64,000 nt of DNA from Desulfobulbaceae bacterium (GTDB lineage: Bacteria; Desulfobacterota; Desulfobulbia; Desulfobulbales; Desulfobulbaceae): contig JAABTP010000006.1 in NCBI GenBank assembly GCA_011389815.1, positions 1-64,000 on the forward strand, written 5' to 3'. Position numbers and translations under genes: made by a program. The number at the start of each line of letters is the position of its first letter. Position 1 is the stretch's first letter. The notes under the pieces are model-generated. The model made no database searches, was not told the DNA's origin, and worked only from the letters and a program-made list of their open reading frames with translations. Below, piece after piece: positions 18,056 through 26,134 of the stretch.

Positions 18056-18894
18056 ATGCACGAATTCCGGGCCATGAGGCTGTTGCAAGGAAAGGGTGGT
18101 TGCTGGCAAACAGATGGTTGCTCCTGCGTCGTATCTCGCAGCTCGGTATCCTGGGATTATTTCTGGCAGGCCCCCTGCTTGGGATATGGATTATCCGAGG
18201 CACCCTGTCTGCCAGTGAGACCTTGGGATTTCTTCCCATGACAGACCCGTTGATTATGCTGCAATCCCTTGCTGCTGGTCATCCCGCAGCATCCACAGCT
18301 GTGATCGGGACATTGATCGTTGTGGTCTTTTATGCCCTGCTTAGTGGCAGGGTGTTCTGTGCCTGGGTCTGCCCTGTGAATCTGGTGACTGATACAGCTG
18401 CCTGGCTGAACAGGAGGATGGGGATGAAAAAAGTCCTACACCTGAGCAAAAGCACCCGGTATTGGTTTATGGCAGCGATTTTGCTCCTGTCCCTTGGCAG
18501 TGGAACCATAGTTTACGAATGGTTGAATCCGGTGACGCTGTTGCAGCGGGGGCTGTTGTTCGGCATGGGTATGGGATGGATGCTGCTCCTTGCTCTTTTT
18601 CTTTTTGATGCCTTTCTGTTACGACGTGGTTGGTGCGGCTATCTTTGCCCCGTGGGTGCCATGTACAGTCTGCTGAGTCCGGCTGCTGTCCTTCGGGTCA
18701 AGGCGGATGGCCGGGAACGATGTACGGATTGCCAGGACTGTTTTGCGGTTTGTCCTGAACCTCAGGTTATTCGTCCTGCGCTCAAGGGTGATGCACAAAG
18801 CACCTCAATCATACTGTCCAGAAACTGTTTGAACTGCGGGCGATGTATTGATATCTGCCCGCATAATGTTTTTCGTTTTTCCCGACGAACTTGA
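18052..18894 (+). CDS. napH: NapH membrane quinol dehydrogenase
   Basis: 280 aa. Inner-membrane polytopic protein that oxidises menaquinol and delivers electrons to NapG. Hydrophobic segments are near 24-48, 75-95, 135-155 and 165-190. The CxxxCP motifs FCAWVCPVNLV and WCGYLCPVGAMY are typical of the NapH/CcoG family. Two C-terminal [4Fe-4S] motifs, CTDCQDCFAVCPEPQ and CLNCGRCIDICPHN, lie on the cytoplasmic side. Overlaps napG by four bases. Confidence 0.95.
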   Translation: MNARIPGHEAVARKGWLLANRWLLLRRISQLGILGLFLAGPLLGIWIIRGTLSASETLGFLPMTDPLIMLQSLAAGHPAASTAVIGTLIVVVFYALLSGRVFCAWVCPVNLVTDTAAWLNRRMGMKKVLHLSKSTRYWFMAAILLLSLGSGTIVYEWLNPVTLLQRGLLFGMGMGWMLLLALFLFDAFLLRRGWCGYLCPVGAMYSLLSPAAVLRVKADGRERCTDCQDCFAVCPEPQVIRPALKGDAQSTSIILSRNCLNCGRCIDICPHNVFRFSRRT

Positions 18895-18905
18895 TGGAGA
18901 ATACT

Positions 18906-19319
18906 ATGAAATGGATCATATTCCCTCTTTTTTTTATAGCAGCTGTTTGTTGTTTTTCCTTTGCCTCTGCTGAGGATGATATTCAATCCTTACGGGGGAG
19001 CAAGGATATTCTGGCTGATTCGGCACCTGCTGTGGACATGGACTGGCAGCCGACCGGTTCTGCTGTTCCCCGCACCTCGGCTCATCAACCGCCTCTCATT
19101 CCCCATGATATAAATGGGATGAAAATCTCAAAAGCCATGAATATGTGTTTGAACTGTCATGGCATAGAAGGGATTGGGGTACCGAAGCCCTTTGCGACCC
19201 ATTACACGGACCGGGATGGGAACACAGGAGAAAAGATTTCCCAGCGTTGGTATTTTTGCACCCAGTGTCATGTTGGCCAGGTTGATGCTCCTCCTTTGGT
19301 GGAGAATACCTTTAAATAA
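18906..19319 (+). CDS. napB: NapB dihaem cytochrome c, small subunit
   Basis: 137 aa. Electron-transfer subunit that binds NapA in the periplasm. A Sec signal peptide (WIIFPLFFIAAVCCFSFASA) comes first, then two haem sites, CLNCH and CTQCH, near residues 82 and 119, with nearby histidines that may serve as axial ligands. The start at 18906 is chosen because GGAG lies six bases upstream. It ends the nap operon; no napC, napL or napM is found. Confidence 0.93.
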   Translation: MKWIIFPLFFIAAVCCFSFASAEDDIQSLRGSKDILADSAPAVDMDWQPTGSAVPRTSAHQPPLIPHDINGMKISKAMNMCLNCHGIEGIGVPKPFATHYTDRDGNTGEKISQRWYFCTQCHVGQVDAPPLVENTFK

Positions 19320-19452
19320 CAATCTATAACTGCGTAAACTCCGAGCTGAAGAATCTACGTCTTCTTAACGTCCTTCTGGATTGATGGATATGATTTGAAG
19401 CCGAAAGGGTCTGGTTGGAAACGATTATGCCTCCCGTGTTTGGAAAGGAGTT

Positions 19453-20016
19453 TTACGTTGTCTCTTCTTGATGTTTCCTGCCTGTAGCAAAAAGGGCAAC
19501 CCCTGTTATTCCGGACATCCCGTTAAAGAGAATATCCCGGATATCAAAGACCCGATTAGGCAACCACCATTGGATCAGTTCATCAAAACTGCCAGCAAAC
19601 CAGACCAAAAGGCATGGTAAAATCCATTCATGTATGAGTGTTGTGTCGTTTGCCGATGATGCTGGAAAGTGTGCTCCTTCCTCTACACTCCAGCATATCA
19701 ACCAGCCAGCAAGTCCATAGGTGAGAAAATGGAGGCGTTCTTCAGGCAGGGCAGATATCAGGAAGGCTGAACAGAGCAGAAAGATGATCAAAAAGAAACG
19801 CAGAAGAAATTGTTTCCGGGTAATGGTTCGGTAGCGCCAGAACAGGATGAACGGCAAACTGCCAACAAAGAGGGCTATAATTACAGGGAGGAGTATTTCT
19901 GTTGAGCGAAGATATTCGGCGATTGGGCGGGCAATGCCCAGGGTGCCGTAGATACAGAGAATATAGGCAAGGGTCAGGGTAATACGTAGTTTTGTGGGTA
20001 CTCTTGTCTTCTGCAT
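19453..20016 (-). CDS. VanZ-like family membrane protein
   Basis: 187 aa with about five hydrophobic segments (11-30, 42-60, 70-88, 97-112, 132-150). The C-terminal signature FDELIQWWLPNRVFDIRDILFNGM is that of VanZ-like proteins, named for a teicoplanin-resistance factor but mostly of unknown function. It stands alone on the minus strand, facing napB. The 133 nt between them hold no gene I can see. Confidence 0.8.
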   Translation of the reverse strand: MQKTRVPTKLRITLTLAYILCIYGTLGIARPIAEYLRSTEILLPVIIALFVGSLPFILFWRYRTITRKQFLLRFFLIIFLLCSAFLISALPEERLHFLTYGLAGWLICWSVEEGAHFPASSANDTTLIHEWILPCLLVWFAGSFDELIQWWLPNRVFDIRDILFNGMSGITGVALFATGRKHQEETT

Positions 20017-20061
20017 GAGGGATTTTCCAGAAAATACGATGCTGTTTTCGCTACAGGGGTT

Positions 20062-20092
20062 GTAGGGGCAACGGCATGCCGTTATCCCTCAA
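20062..20092. repeat. Degenerate member of the GTAGGGGC palindrome family
   Basis: GTAGGGGCAACGGCAT followed by an imperfect complement (GCCGTTATCCCTCAAC). It sits between the VanZ-like gene and the 3' end of the S1-domain gene and is a more decayed copy of the element at 47416-47444, which shares the ACGGCATGCCGTT centre. Confidence 0.6.
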
Positions 20093-20106
20093 CACCCAAC
20101 AGGCAG

Positions 20107-21285
20107 CTACTTTTGTTTTCGATTCATCTGGGCCTGGAGCAGGTCCCCGAATGTACCCATAGATTGAGAAGCATTTCCCTTGGCCTCTTTGGAGGACGTG
20201 TACTCCTTCTTTGCAGCCTTTTCTTCTTCTGCCTTGGCAGTGTAATCTTCTGGGACCAAAGAGATTCGTTTCTTTTCCAGATCAACACTGTCGACTTTGA
20301 CTGTGATCTCCTGGCCAGTGTCCAGAATCTCACGGGGATGATTGATTCGGCGACCAGAGCCAAGCTTGGATATATGCAACAGCCCATCGACTCCGGGTTC
20401 CAGAGTAACAAAGGCCCCAAACTGTGCCAGCCGGGAAACAATGCCGGTGTGGATGCTCGCAGGAGCATATTTTTCTTCAGCCTTATCCCAGGGATTTTCC
20501 AGCGTATCTTTCAGGCTCAGGGAAATACGATCTTTGGCCCAATCGAGCTTCTTGATGATAACTTCAACCCGCTGTCCTTTACTGAGCACGTCGTCAACCT
20601 GATCAATTTGCCCCCAGGCCAGTTCAGAAATCGGAATGAGCCCATCCACTCCGCCTAAATCGATAAACGCACCAAATTTTTGCAGAGAGCTGACAGTTCC
20701 CTCAACCTTATCGCCTTCAGAAAGGGTTTCTTTGAGCTGTTCTTTGAGGTGTTCCCGTTCCTCTTCCTGTACTGCCCGGGCAGAGAGAATGATATTTCGT
20801 CCTTTGTTACCGAACTCAATAATCTTAAAGGTGAGTTCCTGTTCTAAATACTCATCAGAATTATCGACCCGGCGTAAGCCCATTTGTGAATAGGGGCAGA
20901 AGCCGCGTTGACCAGCAACGGTTATTTGGAATCCACCTTTAATATCAGCAGTTACCTTGCCCTGCACAGGAATATTACTATGAAATGCCTGTTCCAGTTC
21001 TTCCACCCCAACCTGTCCGGATCCGATCTTTGTTGTGAAACGTTGTTCACCTCCCCGGCTGCTTAAGAAAAAGACAGAAACCGTGTCACCTGGCTGGGCT
21101 GTCAGTTCATTATTCTCATCCCGCAGTTCTGATGCGTTAAGGATACCTTCACTTTTTCCACCCAGATCCAGGAAGATGTTTTCACCGTTGATATCGGCAA
21201 TAACTGCGTCAATTTTATCGCCCGGCTGAATTTTATCGCCTGCGGTTTTGTCCTGAAAGATATCTGCAAATTGTTCTTCACTCAT
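20107..21285 (-). CDS. S1 RNA-binding domain protein (ribosomal protein S1-like)
   Basis: 392 aa with four S1 domains at about 20-95, 105-180, 195-260 and 275-350. Examples are KIDAVIADINGENIFLDLGG, EGTVSSLQKFGAFIDLGGVD and GIVSRLAQFGAFVTLEPGVD. Classical S1 has six such domains, so this is a shorter S1 homologue, as found in several Desulfobacterota. Probably ribosome-associated or an mRNA-binding translation factor. The C-terminus is Lys/Glu-rich. A GC-poor upstream region with 10-bp repeats may hold its promoter. Confidence 0.88.
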   Translation of the reverse strand: MSEEQFADIFQDKTAGDKIQPGDKIDAVIADINGENIFLDLGGKSEGILNASELRDENNELTAQPGDTVSVFFLSSRGGEQRFTTKIGSGQVGVEELEQAFHSNIPVQGKVTADIKGGFQITVAGQRGFCPYSQMGLRRVDNSDEYLEQELTFKIIEFGNKGRNIILSARAVQEEEREHLKEQLKETLSEGDKVEGTVSSLQKFGAFIDLGGVDGLIPISELAWGQIDQVDDVLSKGQRVEVIIKKLDWAKDRISLSLKDTLENPWDKAEEKYAPASIHTGIVSRLAQFGAFVTLEPGVDGLLHISKLGSGRRINHPREILDTGQEITVKVDSVDLEKKRISLVPEDYTAKAEEEKAAKKEYTSSKEAKGNASQSMGTFGDLLQAQMNRKQK

Positions 21286-21380
21286 GTCGTTTGATGATTT
21301 GCTGTGATTGATGGGGAGGGATTCTGCACTATTCTTGGGATAAGAATGGTCGTTGAAAATTCATTATGTATTGTTGTTAT

Positions 21381-21410
21381 GTATTGATACGTATTGATAC
21401 GTATTGATAC
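21381..21410. repeat. Three tandem 10-bp repeats
   Basis: GTATTGATAC occurs three times head to tail in the 167-nt gap between lolA and the S1-domain gene, about 100 nt upstream of the latter. It could be a regulator-binding cluster or simple slippage; there is no further evidence. Confidence 0.6.
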
Positions 21411-21414
21411 GTAA

Positions 21415-21439
21415 GAACCCACCCTGCCAGTGCGGGTTC
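21415..21439 (-). terminator. Hairpin downstream of lolA
   Basis: GAACCC and GGGTTC (6-bp arms) enclose a 13-nt loop that can pair further. There is no strong T-run on the minus strand, so this is only a candidate terminator for the murI-lolA pair. Confidence 0.35.
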
Positions 21440-21452
21440 ATTATTTTGTTTG

Positions 21453-22178
21453 CTATTGCCTCATGATTTCCGTGCCAGATGGGATATTCAGTTGAATCAG
21501 GTTTGCAATGGTTTGTGATGAATCTGCTGGTAATGCATTGAAGCTGATATTATTGAAGATCAACTCTGTTGTTGTTTCAAAATGATCTTCCATGATCAGT
21601 CGTTTGATTCTTTTTTCCTTATCAAACCAAAAATGGAGCGATTTGACTTGACCGTGAGGTTGCTTGGGAATCAACTGAACAGCAATATCAGATTGCGCGC
21701 CTTTTTTGTTTGCAAAACGATGATCTGCCGGAAGAAGATTAAAATCGTCTTTCAGGTCATGCTTGCCAATAAAAAAGGAATAGGTGATATCAGACTGTAA
21801 TTTATCGGCTGACATAATAATCAGCTGTTTATCTTTTTCTGTATAAATAGAAAGTTCTTTCCCGTCATTAAGTATGATTTGTTTGCCTGGTTGCGTATAG
21901 TCCCAACGCATAATACCAGCACTTGTTGCTGAAGGGCGATAGAACACACTATTCCCAGCACCTTTCCGGGTTCTTCCATTGCTGTTGGTGATTTGTTGAA
22001 AATCAAAGCTGAGGCTGGTCAGGTTGCGATAATAACGCTGTATATCTTCCAATTGATCCAGTGGGACTTTTGATGACTGAGCCTGTCCTGCAAGAGGAAA
22101 AAGCAATACGCAGAGGAATACGCAGAGGTCTAAGAAAGTAGTCCAGAGAGTAGTTCGCTTAAGTATTTGTATTAGCAT
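21453..22178 (-). CDS. lolA: Outer-membrane lipoprotein carrier LolA
   Basis: Periplasmic chaperone that carries lipoproteins from the inner to the outer membrane. From the ATG at 22178 the protein is 241 aa with a signal peptide (TTFLDLCVFLCVLLFPLAGQA). Family features follow: SLSFDFQQITNSNGRTRKG, FYRPSATSAGIMRWDY and the LSIYTEKDKQLII strand. The frame is open further upstream to 22274, but those codons overlap murI heavily and give a poor N-terminus. It overlaps the end of murI by 20 nt, so they form one transcript. Confidence 0.87.
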   Translation of the reverse strand: MLIQILKRTTLWTTFLDLCVFLCVLLFPLAGQAQSSKVPLDQLEDIQRYYRNLTSLSFDFQQITNSNGRTRKGAGNSVFYRPSATSAGIMRWDYTQPGKQIILNDGKELSIYTEKDKQLIIMSADKLQSDITYSFFIGKHDLKDDFNLLPADHRFANKKGAQSDIAVQLIPKQPHGQVKSLHFWFDKEKRIKRLIMEDHFETTTELIFNNISFNALPADSSQTIANLIQLNIPSGTEIMRQ

Positions 22179-22983
22179 TTGTATTAATGAGGTTGATTTT
22201 TCGACCAAAGATTCCATTGGCCAGCTTTCGCAAGGGCGGGGTGGAGTCAGATACAAAAAAAAGATTTTTTTCAAAATGGTGAGGTTGTTGATTCGTATTT
22301 TTTTTTCTGATATTTGATGTTATTTCAGGAGAATTGTCAAGAAAAGATTGCAAATACCGGGCAGTTTCAATTGATGAGTCAATAAGCCGTACTTTTTTAC
22401 CGATTCTTTTTTGGATAAGAGGGGTCAGAAGGGGGTAATGTGTACAGCCCAGAATAAGTGTGTCAATCTGATGTCGGCGGAGAGGGGTCAAGTAACGTCG
22501 TACAATCATTTTGGTCTCGCGCTTATTGAGCCAGCCTTCCTCTATCAGGGGAACAAGGAGCGGACATGCCTGACTATATATTTGGCAGGCAGGGTTGCGT
22601 TGTTTGATCTGTTGTGTGTAAATGTCTGACTGAACAGTTGCGCGGGTACCAATGATGCCGATTCGCTTGTTTGTCGTATTTTCTGTTGCTTTAGAGGCTG
22701 TTGCTGTTACAACATCTATGATTGGCACAGAATATTCAGTACGTAGCTTGTTAATCGAAGTGGCTGCGGCAGAGTTACAGGCAACAATAATAATTTCAGC
22801 ACCTTGCCTGAGCAGGAAATCTACATTACGACGAGAATAATTGATTATAGTTTCCGGACTCTTAGAACCATAAGGGGTGTGGGCGACGTCACCAAAATAA
22901 AGAAGAGGATATTGCGGACATACCTGCTCAATTGTTTTGGCAACGGTCATCCCACCGACACCAGAGTCAAAAATACCGATCAT
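22159..22983 (-). CDS. murI: Glutamate racemase
   Basis: Makes D-glutamate for peptidoglycan. 274 aa from the ATG at 22983 (MIGIFDSGVGGMTVAK), the conserved MurI start; the frame is open further upstream but lacks family similarity. Both catalytic cysteines are visible in VACNSAAATS and LGCTHYPLLTP. YFGDVAHTPYGSK is also conserved. The C-terminus has a Thr/Asn-rich tail (NTNANTNT) that overlaps the lolA start. Confidence 0.97.
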   Translation of the reverse strand: MIGIFDSGVGGMTVAKTIEQVCPQYPLLYFGDVAHTPYGSKSPETIINYSRRNVDFLLRQGAEIIIVACNSAAATSINKLRTEYSVPIIDVVTATASKATENTTNKRIGIIGTRATVQSDIYTQQIKQRNPACQIYSQACPLLVPLIEEGWLNKRETKMIVRRYLTPLRRHQIDTLILGCTHYPLLTPLIQKRIGKKVRLIDSSIETARYLQSFLDNSPEITSNIRKKNTNQQPHHFEKNLFFVSDSTPPLRKLANGIFGRKINLINTNANTNT

Positions 22984-22993
22984 AAATAACAGA

Positions 22994-23428
22994 TTATTTT
23001 TTTCCTTTTTTTGAGCGATTACCAAATGTTTTGCGCAAGTTGGGATGGATGCCGCGCTCTTTACTGGCTTGAGACCGTTCCTCGGAAAGGGCTTTTGCAC
23101 AAAGTGATTGCGTGCTGCTGAAACCGTATTTTTTCCGGTACTCTTTTGATGTCATATTATGGGACTTCAAGTGCTTAGTGAGCATTTTAAAGGATTGACC
23201 ACATTCCAGACAAATTATTTTATTTTTTTGAATGGACCTCTTGGGATCCATTGCTGGTTTTTCTTCTTTTTCTTCAGAGGGGACACCGGTTTGTTCTGCT
23301 TCTTGCAAGTCCTTAAGGGTTTGATAGGTGTCATTGAGCGCTGTTTTGATTTCTTCCATGCTCATATTGGAACCATTTATTTGTGACTGGATAATGTCTG
23401 CGGTCATTTCGACAAGTGTTTTACTCAT
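22994..23428 (-). CDS. MucR/Ros-family zinc-finger regulator
   Basis: 144 aa. The central to C-terminal part is the MucR domain: ICLECGQSFKMLTKHLKSHN, with a Cys2-His2 zinc site (CxxC and two His), followed by TSKEYRKKYGFS. MucR proteins are AT-rich DNA-binding, H-NS-like regulators. It lies ten bases upstream of the murI start on the same strand. The 350-nt AT-rich region ahead of it could be its own target. Confidence 0.9.
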   Translation of the reverse strand: MSKTLVEMTADIIQSQINGSNMSMEEIKTALNDTYQTLKDLQEAEQTGVPSEEKEEKPAMDPKRSIQKNKIICLECGQSFKMLTKHLKSHNMTSKEYRKKYGFSSTQSLCAKALSEERSQASKERGIHPNLRKTFGNRSKKGKK

Positions 23429-23674
23429 ATTGTACTCCTGTTAAAATAAAATATGGTGACTATACCATATAATTTGTATTTGTTGTGTCAAATTTTTGTG
23501 AAATAATAAAATATATAATTATATATTATAGGCTTTATGGATGCAATATAATATTTTCGCAGATGCGCAAGAGCTTTTTTTGTCTTACCTGTTTTTATTT
23601 TTGAAAATAAAAGAAGAACAAACCTGTCAGTATTGCGAGTTTCTACGGTTTTGACATCTTTGATGTTTCGATGG
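23429..23674. other. AT-rich intergenic region
   Basis: Divergent control region between the MucR-type gene and fmdB-like gene. It is strongly AT-rich (for example the TATATAATTATATATTATAGG tract's neighbourhood at 23508-23532) and has no ORF over 15 codons that looks genuine. An AT-rich region is what MucR proteins bind. Confidence 0.5.
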
Positions 23675-23703
23675 TTGACAGGCTGAAAGAGGAAGGTTAT
23701 TTT
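23675..23703 (+). promoter_or_regulatory. Probable sigma-70 promoter of fmdB-like gene
   Basis: TTGACA (23675-23680), 17-nt spacer, TATTTT (23698-23703). It lies 75 nt before the FmdB-type start codon with no gene between. Confidence 0.5.
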
Positions 23704-23778
23704 ACTGATTCTGTAAAGGTAGATTGTTGTGTTTGGTATAGTGTCTTAAAAATACTTATATTACGATTGAGGTGAAAA

Positions 23779-24081
23779 ATGCCGGTTTACGAGTATGAGT
23801 GCCCTGCTTGCGAAAAAGTGTATGAAGTACATCAGGGAATGAATGATAGCCCTTTAAAGGCCTGTTCTGTTTGCGGTGGAGACGTAAAAAAACTCGTGTC
23901 CATGAGTTCTTTTCATTTGAAAGGTGGAGGATGGTATTCAGACGGATATGCATCAGGCTCATCTGCTCAGGGGGACTCGCAAAAAGCAGAGAAAAAGAGT
24001 TCAACTGGTAGCGAGGGAGCAAAGAAAGCATCTTCATGCGGAACAGACAGTGCCTGCAAGGGATGTCCTGCTTCGTCGTAA
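23779..24081 (+). CDS. FmdB-family zinc-ribbon protein
   Basis: 100 aa. The N-terminal 45 residues are the FmdB zinc ribbon: MPVYEYECPACEKVYEVHQG, then ACSVCGGDVKKLVS. The role is unknown, thought to be regulatory. After HLKGGGWYSDGY, which is also typical, comes a Ser/Lys-rich low-complexity tail ending in CGTDSACKGCPASS with three further cysteines. A GGTGAAAA sequence precedes the start. Confidence 0.88.
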   Translation: MPVYEYECPACEKVYEVHQGMNDSPLKACSVCGGDVKKLVSMSSFHLKGGGWYSDGYASGSSAQGDSQKAEKKSSTGSEGAKKASSCGTDSACKGCPASS

Positions 24082-24089
24082 CTCGAATG

Positions 24090-24131
24090 CGAGCTATCTC
24101 TTTAAGTTGTTGAGGAAAGGGAGATAGCTCG
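24090..24131 (+). terminator. Hairpin after fmdB-like gene
   Basis: Perfect 11-bp stem (CGAGCTATCTC / GAGATAGCTCG) with a 20-nt loop, 8 nt after the stop. No T-run follows, so it may act as an mRNA 3' stabiliser or a Rho-assisted stop. Confidence 0.45.
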
Positions 24132-24186
24132 TAGTTAGGAAATCTATAAAAAAATAAAATACCTGTTTTCAGGTGCAGAATTACAG

Positions 24187-24258
24187 GGGCAGACCTGCAT
24201 GTCTGCCCGGTATAAAAGGGCGAATATATAGGCAAAGGGCGAACACATAGGTTCGCCC
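24187..24258. repeat. Two palindromes of the dispersed family
   Basis: 24187-24208 (GGGCAGAC / GTCTGCCC) and 24237-24258 (GGGCGAAC / GTTCGCCC) followed by CTAC. Together they look like one composite element with outer CAGGGGC and GCCCCTA ends. They occupy the 420-nt gap 24082-24501. The rest of that gap has short repeats of GAGCGTATAATAG type and no gene. Confidence 0.65.
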
Positions 24259-24501
24259 CTACTGCAACCGAAATAATGGGTAGGGTTATTTCTTGTTGAG
24301 TCCCTTATAACGAATACAGAGCGTATAATAGAACGTATAACAGAGCGCATACAGAGTTTGTGCAGAACATGTTTTTACCTGCCCGTTTTACCTGCTCGGG
24401 CTGTGGGCATTGTTTTTTAATTGACAGTGTTTTGTTTTCGTTGGTAGTCTGAAAATGAAGATCAGATGTATTAGAGAGATTATTTGAATAGGAGCAGTGT
24501 C

Positions 24502-24864
24502 ATGGTGGGTTTGGAAGCAGTTGCAAGCGGTACATCAGGTGGTTTTTTTGCGAAAATAGGTGCTTGGCTGCAAAGTACGCATGTCCCTGAGCAGGTAAAA
24601 GATGTTGAAGTGATTGCTCTCTTTACCAATCCTTGGTTTCTTGTCCCTTTTATTGCTCTTGTTGGCTATCTCATCTGGAAGCAATCTTTTAACGAACTCA
24701 TTATCATTGGTATCTTTATCATTCTCTGGTGGGTCAGTGGGACAGAGTATATGCAGACTCTTATTGTTGACGGAGAGCTCCAGATAAAGAAGGTCTTGCC
24801 GGTGTTAGCTGGTGCTTCTGCAGTTCTCGGTTTTATAATTTATTTATTTTTTGGAAGATCATGA
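24502..24864 (+). CDS. Small membrane protein of unknown function
   Basis: 120 aa. The start at 24502 is supported by AGGAGC upstream. Three hydrophobic segments lie near 46-62 (WFLVPFIALVGYLIW), 68-84 (ELIIIGIFIILWWVS) and 101-117 (VLPVLAGASAVLGFIIYLFF). I do not recognise the family. It precedes the two cNMP/DUF4388 genes by 75 nt and may be transcribed with them. Confidence 0.7.
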   Translation: MVGLEAVASGTSGGFFAKIGAWLQSTHVPEQVKDVEVIALFTNPWFLVPFIALVGYLIWKQSFNELIIIGIFIILWWVSGTEYMQTLIVDGELQIKKVLPVLAGASAVLGFIIYLFFGRS

Positions 24865-24939
24865 GGATATCCTCTGGAGAAAAATTTCGAATAATAATAA
24901 AGAAGTTTTGTTATATCTTTTTAAATCAGGTTAATCAGC

Positions 24940-26022
24940 ATGGAATATCGTAACGCGGTTTTTGTTGTTACCTCAGAGGACTCATGCCCTATCTATAATG
25001 TAGGTGAAGAAATTCAGATTCAGGATTCGGCAGTCAGTGTAGACTATGAGAAGCCGGTTTGTCTGATTTTGGTGCGTGAACTCCATAAAGCGCTTGCTAA
25101 AAAACCAGGACAACAGCGCTTTACGCAAAGAGCGATGCAGCAAGCATCATTTCGTTGTCCCGGTTGCACGGGATCAATGCGCTTTGAATATAAGAAAGAG
25201 CGGGGCTTTTCTACTCTGCAAATGAACCTGCTGCGGATTGCAGATAAAAAAGCGAGAAAACGACATGTAGAAGCCTTGTTTAAGCATCTCCGCACCATGC
25301 AAGTGTTTGAACTTCTAGAAGATCATGACTTGCTGGATCTGATTTCAATGCTGAAGCTAAAGCAATTTGACCCCAACAAGGTGATCATATCTGAGGGCAC
25401 CCGGGGAACCCATCTCTACATCATATTATCCGGTAAGGTTGCCATTATAAAAGGCGAAAACGAGGTAATTGCCGAGATTGGCAGGGGAGAAATCTTTGGT
25501 GAAATGAGTCTGCTTTCCGGAGAGCCTGCCAGTAGCTCAGTGCATTCCCGAACAGTGGTCAAATTCGGCACGATTAACGGAAAAGATCTGAAGTTTATTT
25601 TAAACAGATACCCTGTGCTTCAGATTTTTTTCTATCGTCTGTTAGTGAACCGGGCCCAGATGAATATGGCCCGGTCCGGTAAAATCAGTTCTGGTATGAG
25701 CGGAGAGTTGATTTATATTAATCCGGTTGAGCTGTTTCAGTTAATCAATAGTGGCGGTAAATCAGGAAAGGTTGATTTAATTTTCCATGACGGACACGCC
25801 ACTATCCTGTTTAAGGAAGGAGAGATAATCCATGCGTCCTTTGGGGAGTTGAGTGGAAAAGAAGCACTCTTTGCTCTGCTATCCAAAAAGAAGGGATCGT
25901 TTACCTATAATACAGAACTAGCTGAAAAATATGAAGAACTTCCCGTTCTTGGCGGGTTTATGGGGCTTTTGATGGAAGGTCTGCAACGCATTGATGAGGA
26001 GATGGTGGTGAATACAGACTGA
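24940..26022 (+). CDS. cNMP-binding/DUF4388 (PATAN) regulator, paralogue 1
   Basis: 360 aa in three parts. Residues 1-115 have no family I can name; they contain CPGCTGSMRFEYKKE with one CxxC pair. Residues about 120-240 are a cyclic-nucleotide-binding domain (VIISEGTRGTHLYIILSGKV, IGRGEIFGEMSLLSGEPASS). Residues about 258-350 are DUF4388/PATAN (PVELFQLINSGGKSGKV, EGEIIHASFGELSGKEALF), found in signalling proteins for output or interaction. There is no DNA-binding domain, so it probably works by protein contacts. A tandem copy follows. Confidence 0.85.
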   Translation: MEYRNAVFVVTSEDSCPIYNVGEEIQIQDSAVSVDYEKPVCLILVRELHKALAKKPGQQRFTQRAMQQASFRCPGCTGSMRFEYKKERGFSTLQMNLLRIADKKARKRHVEALFKHLRTMQVFELLEDHDLLDLISMLKLKQFDPNKVIISEGTRGTHLYIILSGKVAIIKGENEVIAEIGRGEIFGEMSLLSGEPASSSVHSRTVVKFGTINGKDLKFILNRYPVLQIFFYRLLVNRAQMNMARSGKISSGMSGELIYINPVELFQLINSGGKSGKVDLIFHDGHATILFKEGEIIHASFGELSGKEALFALLSKKKGSFTYNTELAEKYEELPVLGGFMGLLMEGLQRIDEEMVVNTD

Positions 26023-26134
26023 TTTTGTAGAGACATGGATGTGAAGGGCAACGAAAAAGCCCGGAGTCTGCAGGAACATGATGAGCTATGCAGGCAATAA
26101 ATTGAGTAGCTGAAGAGTAGCGGAGTAGAAATGC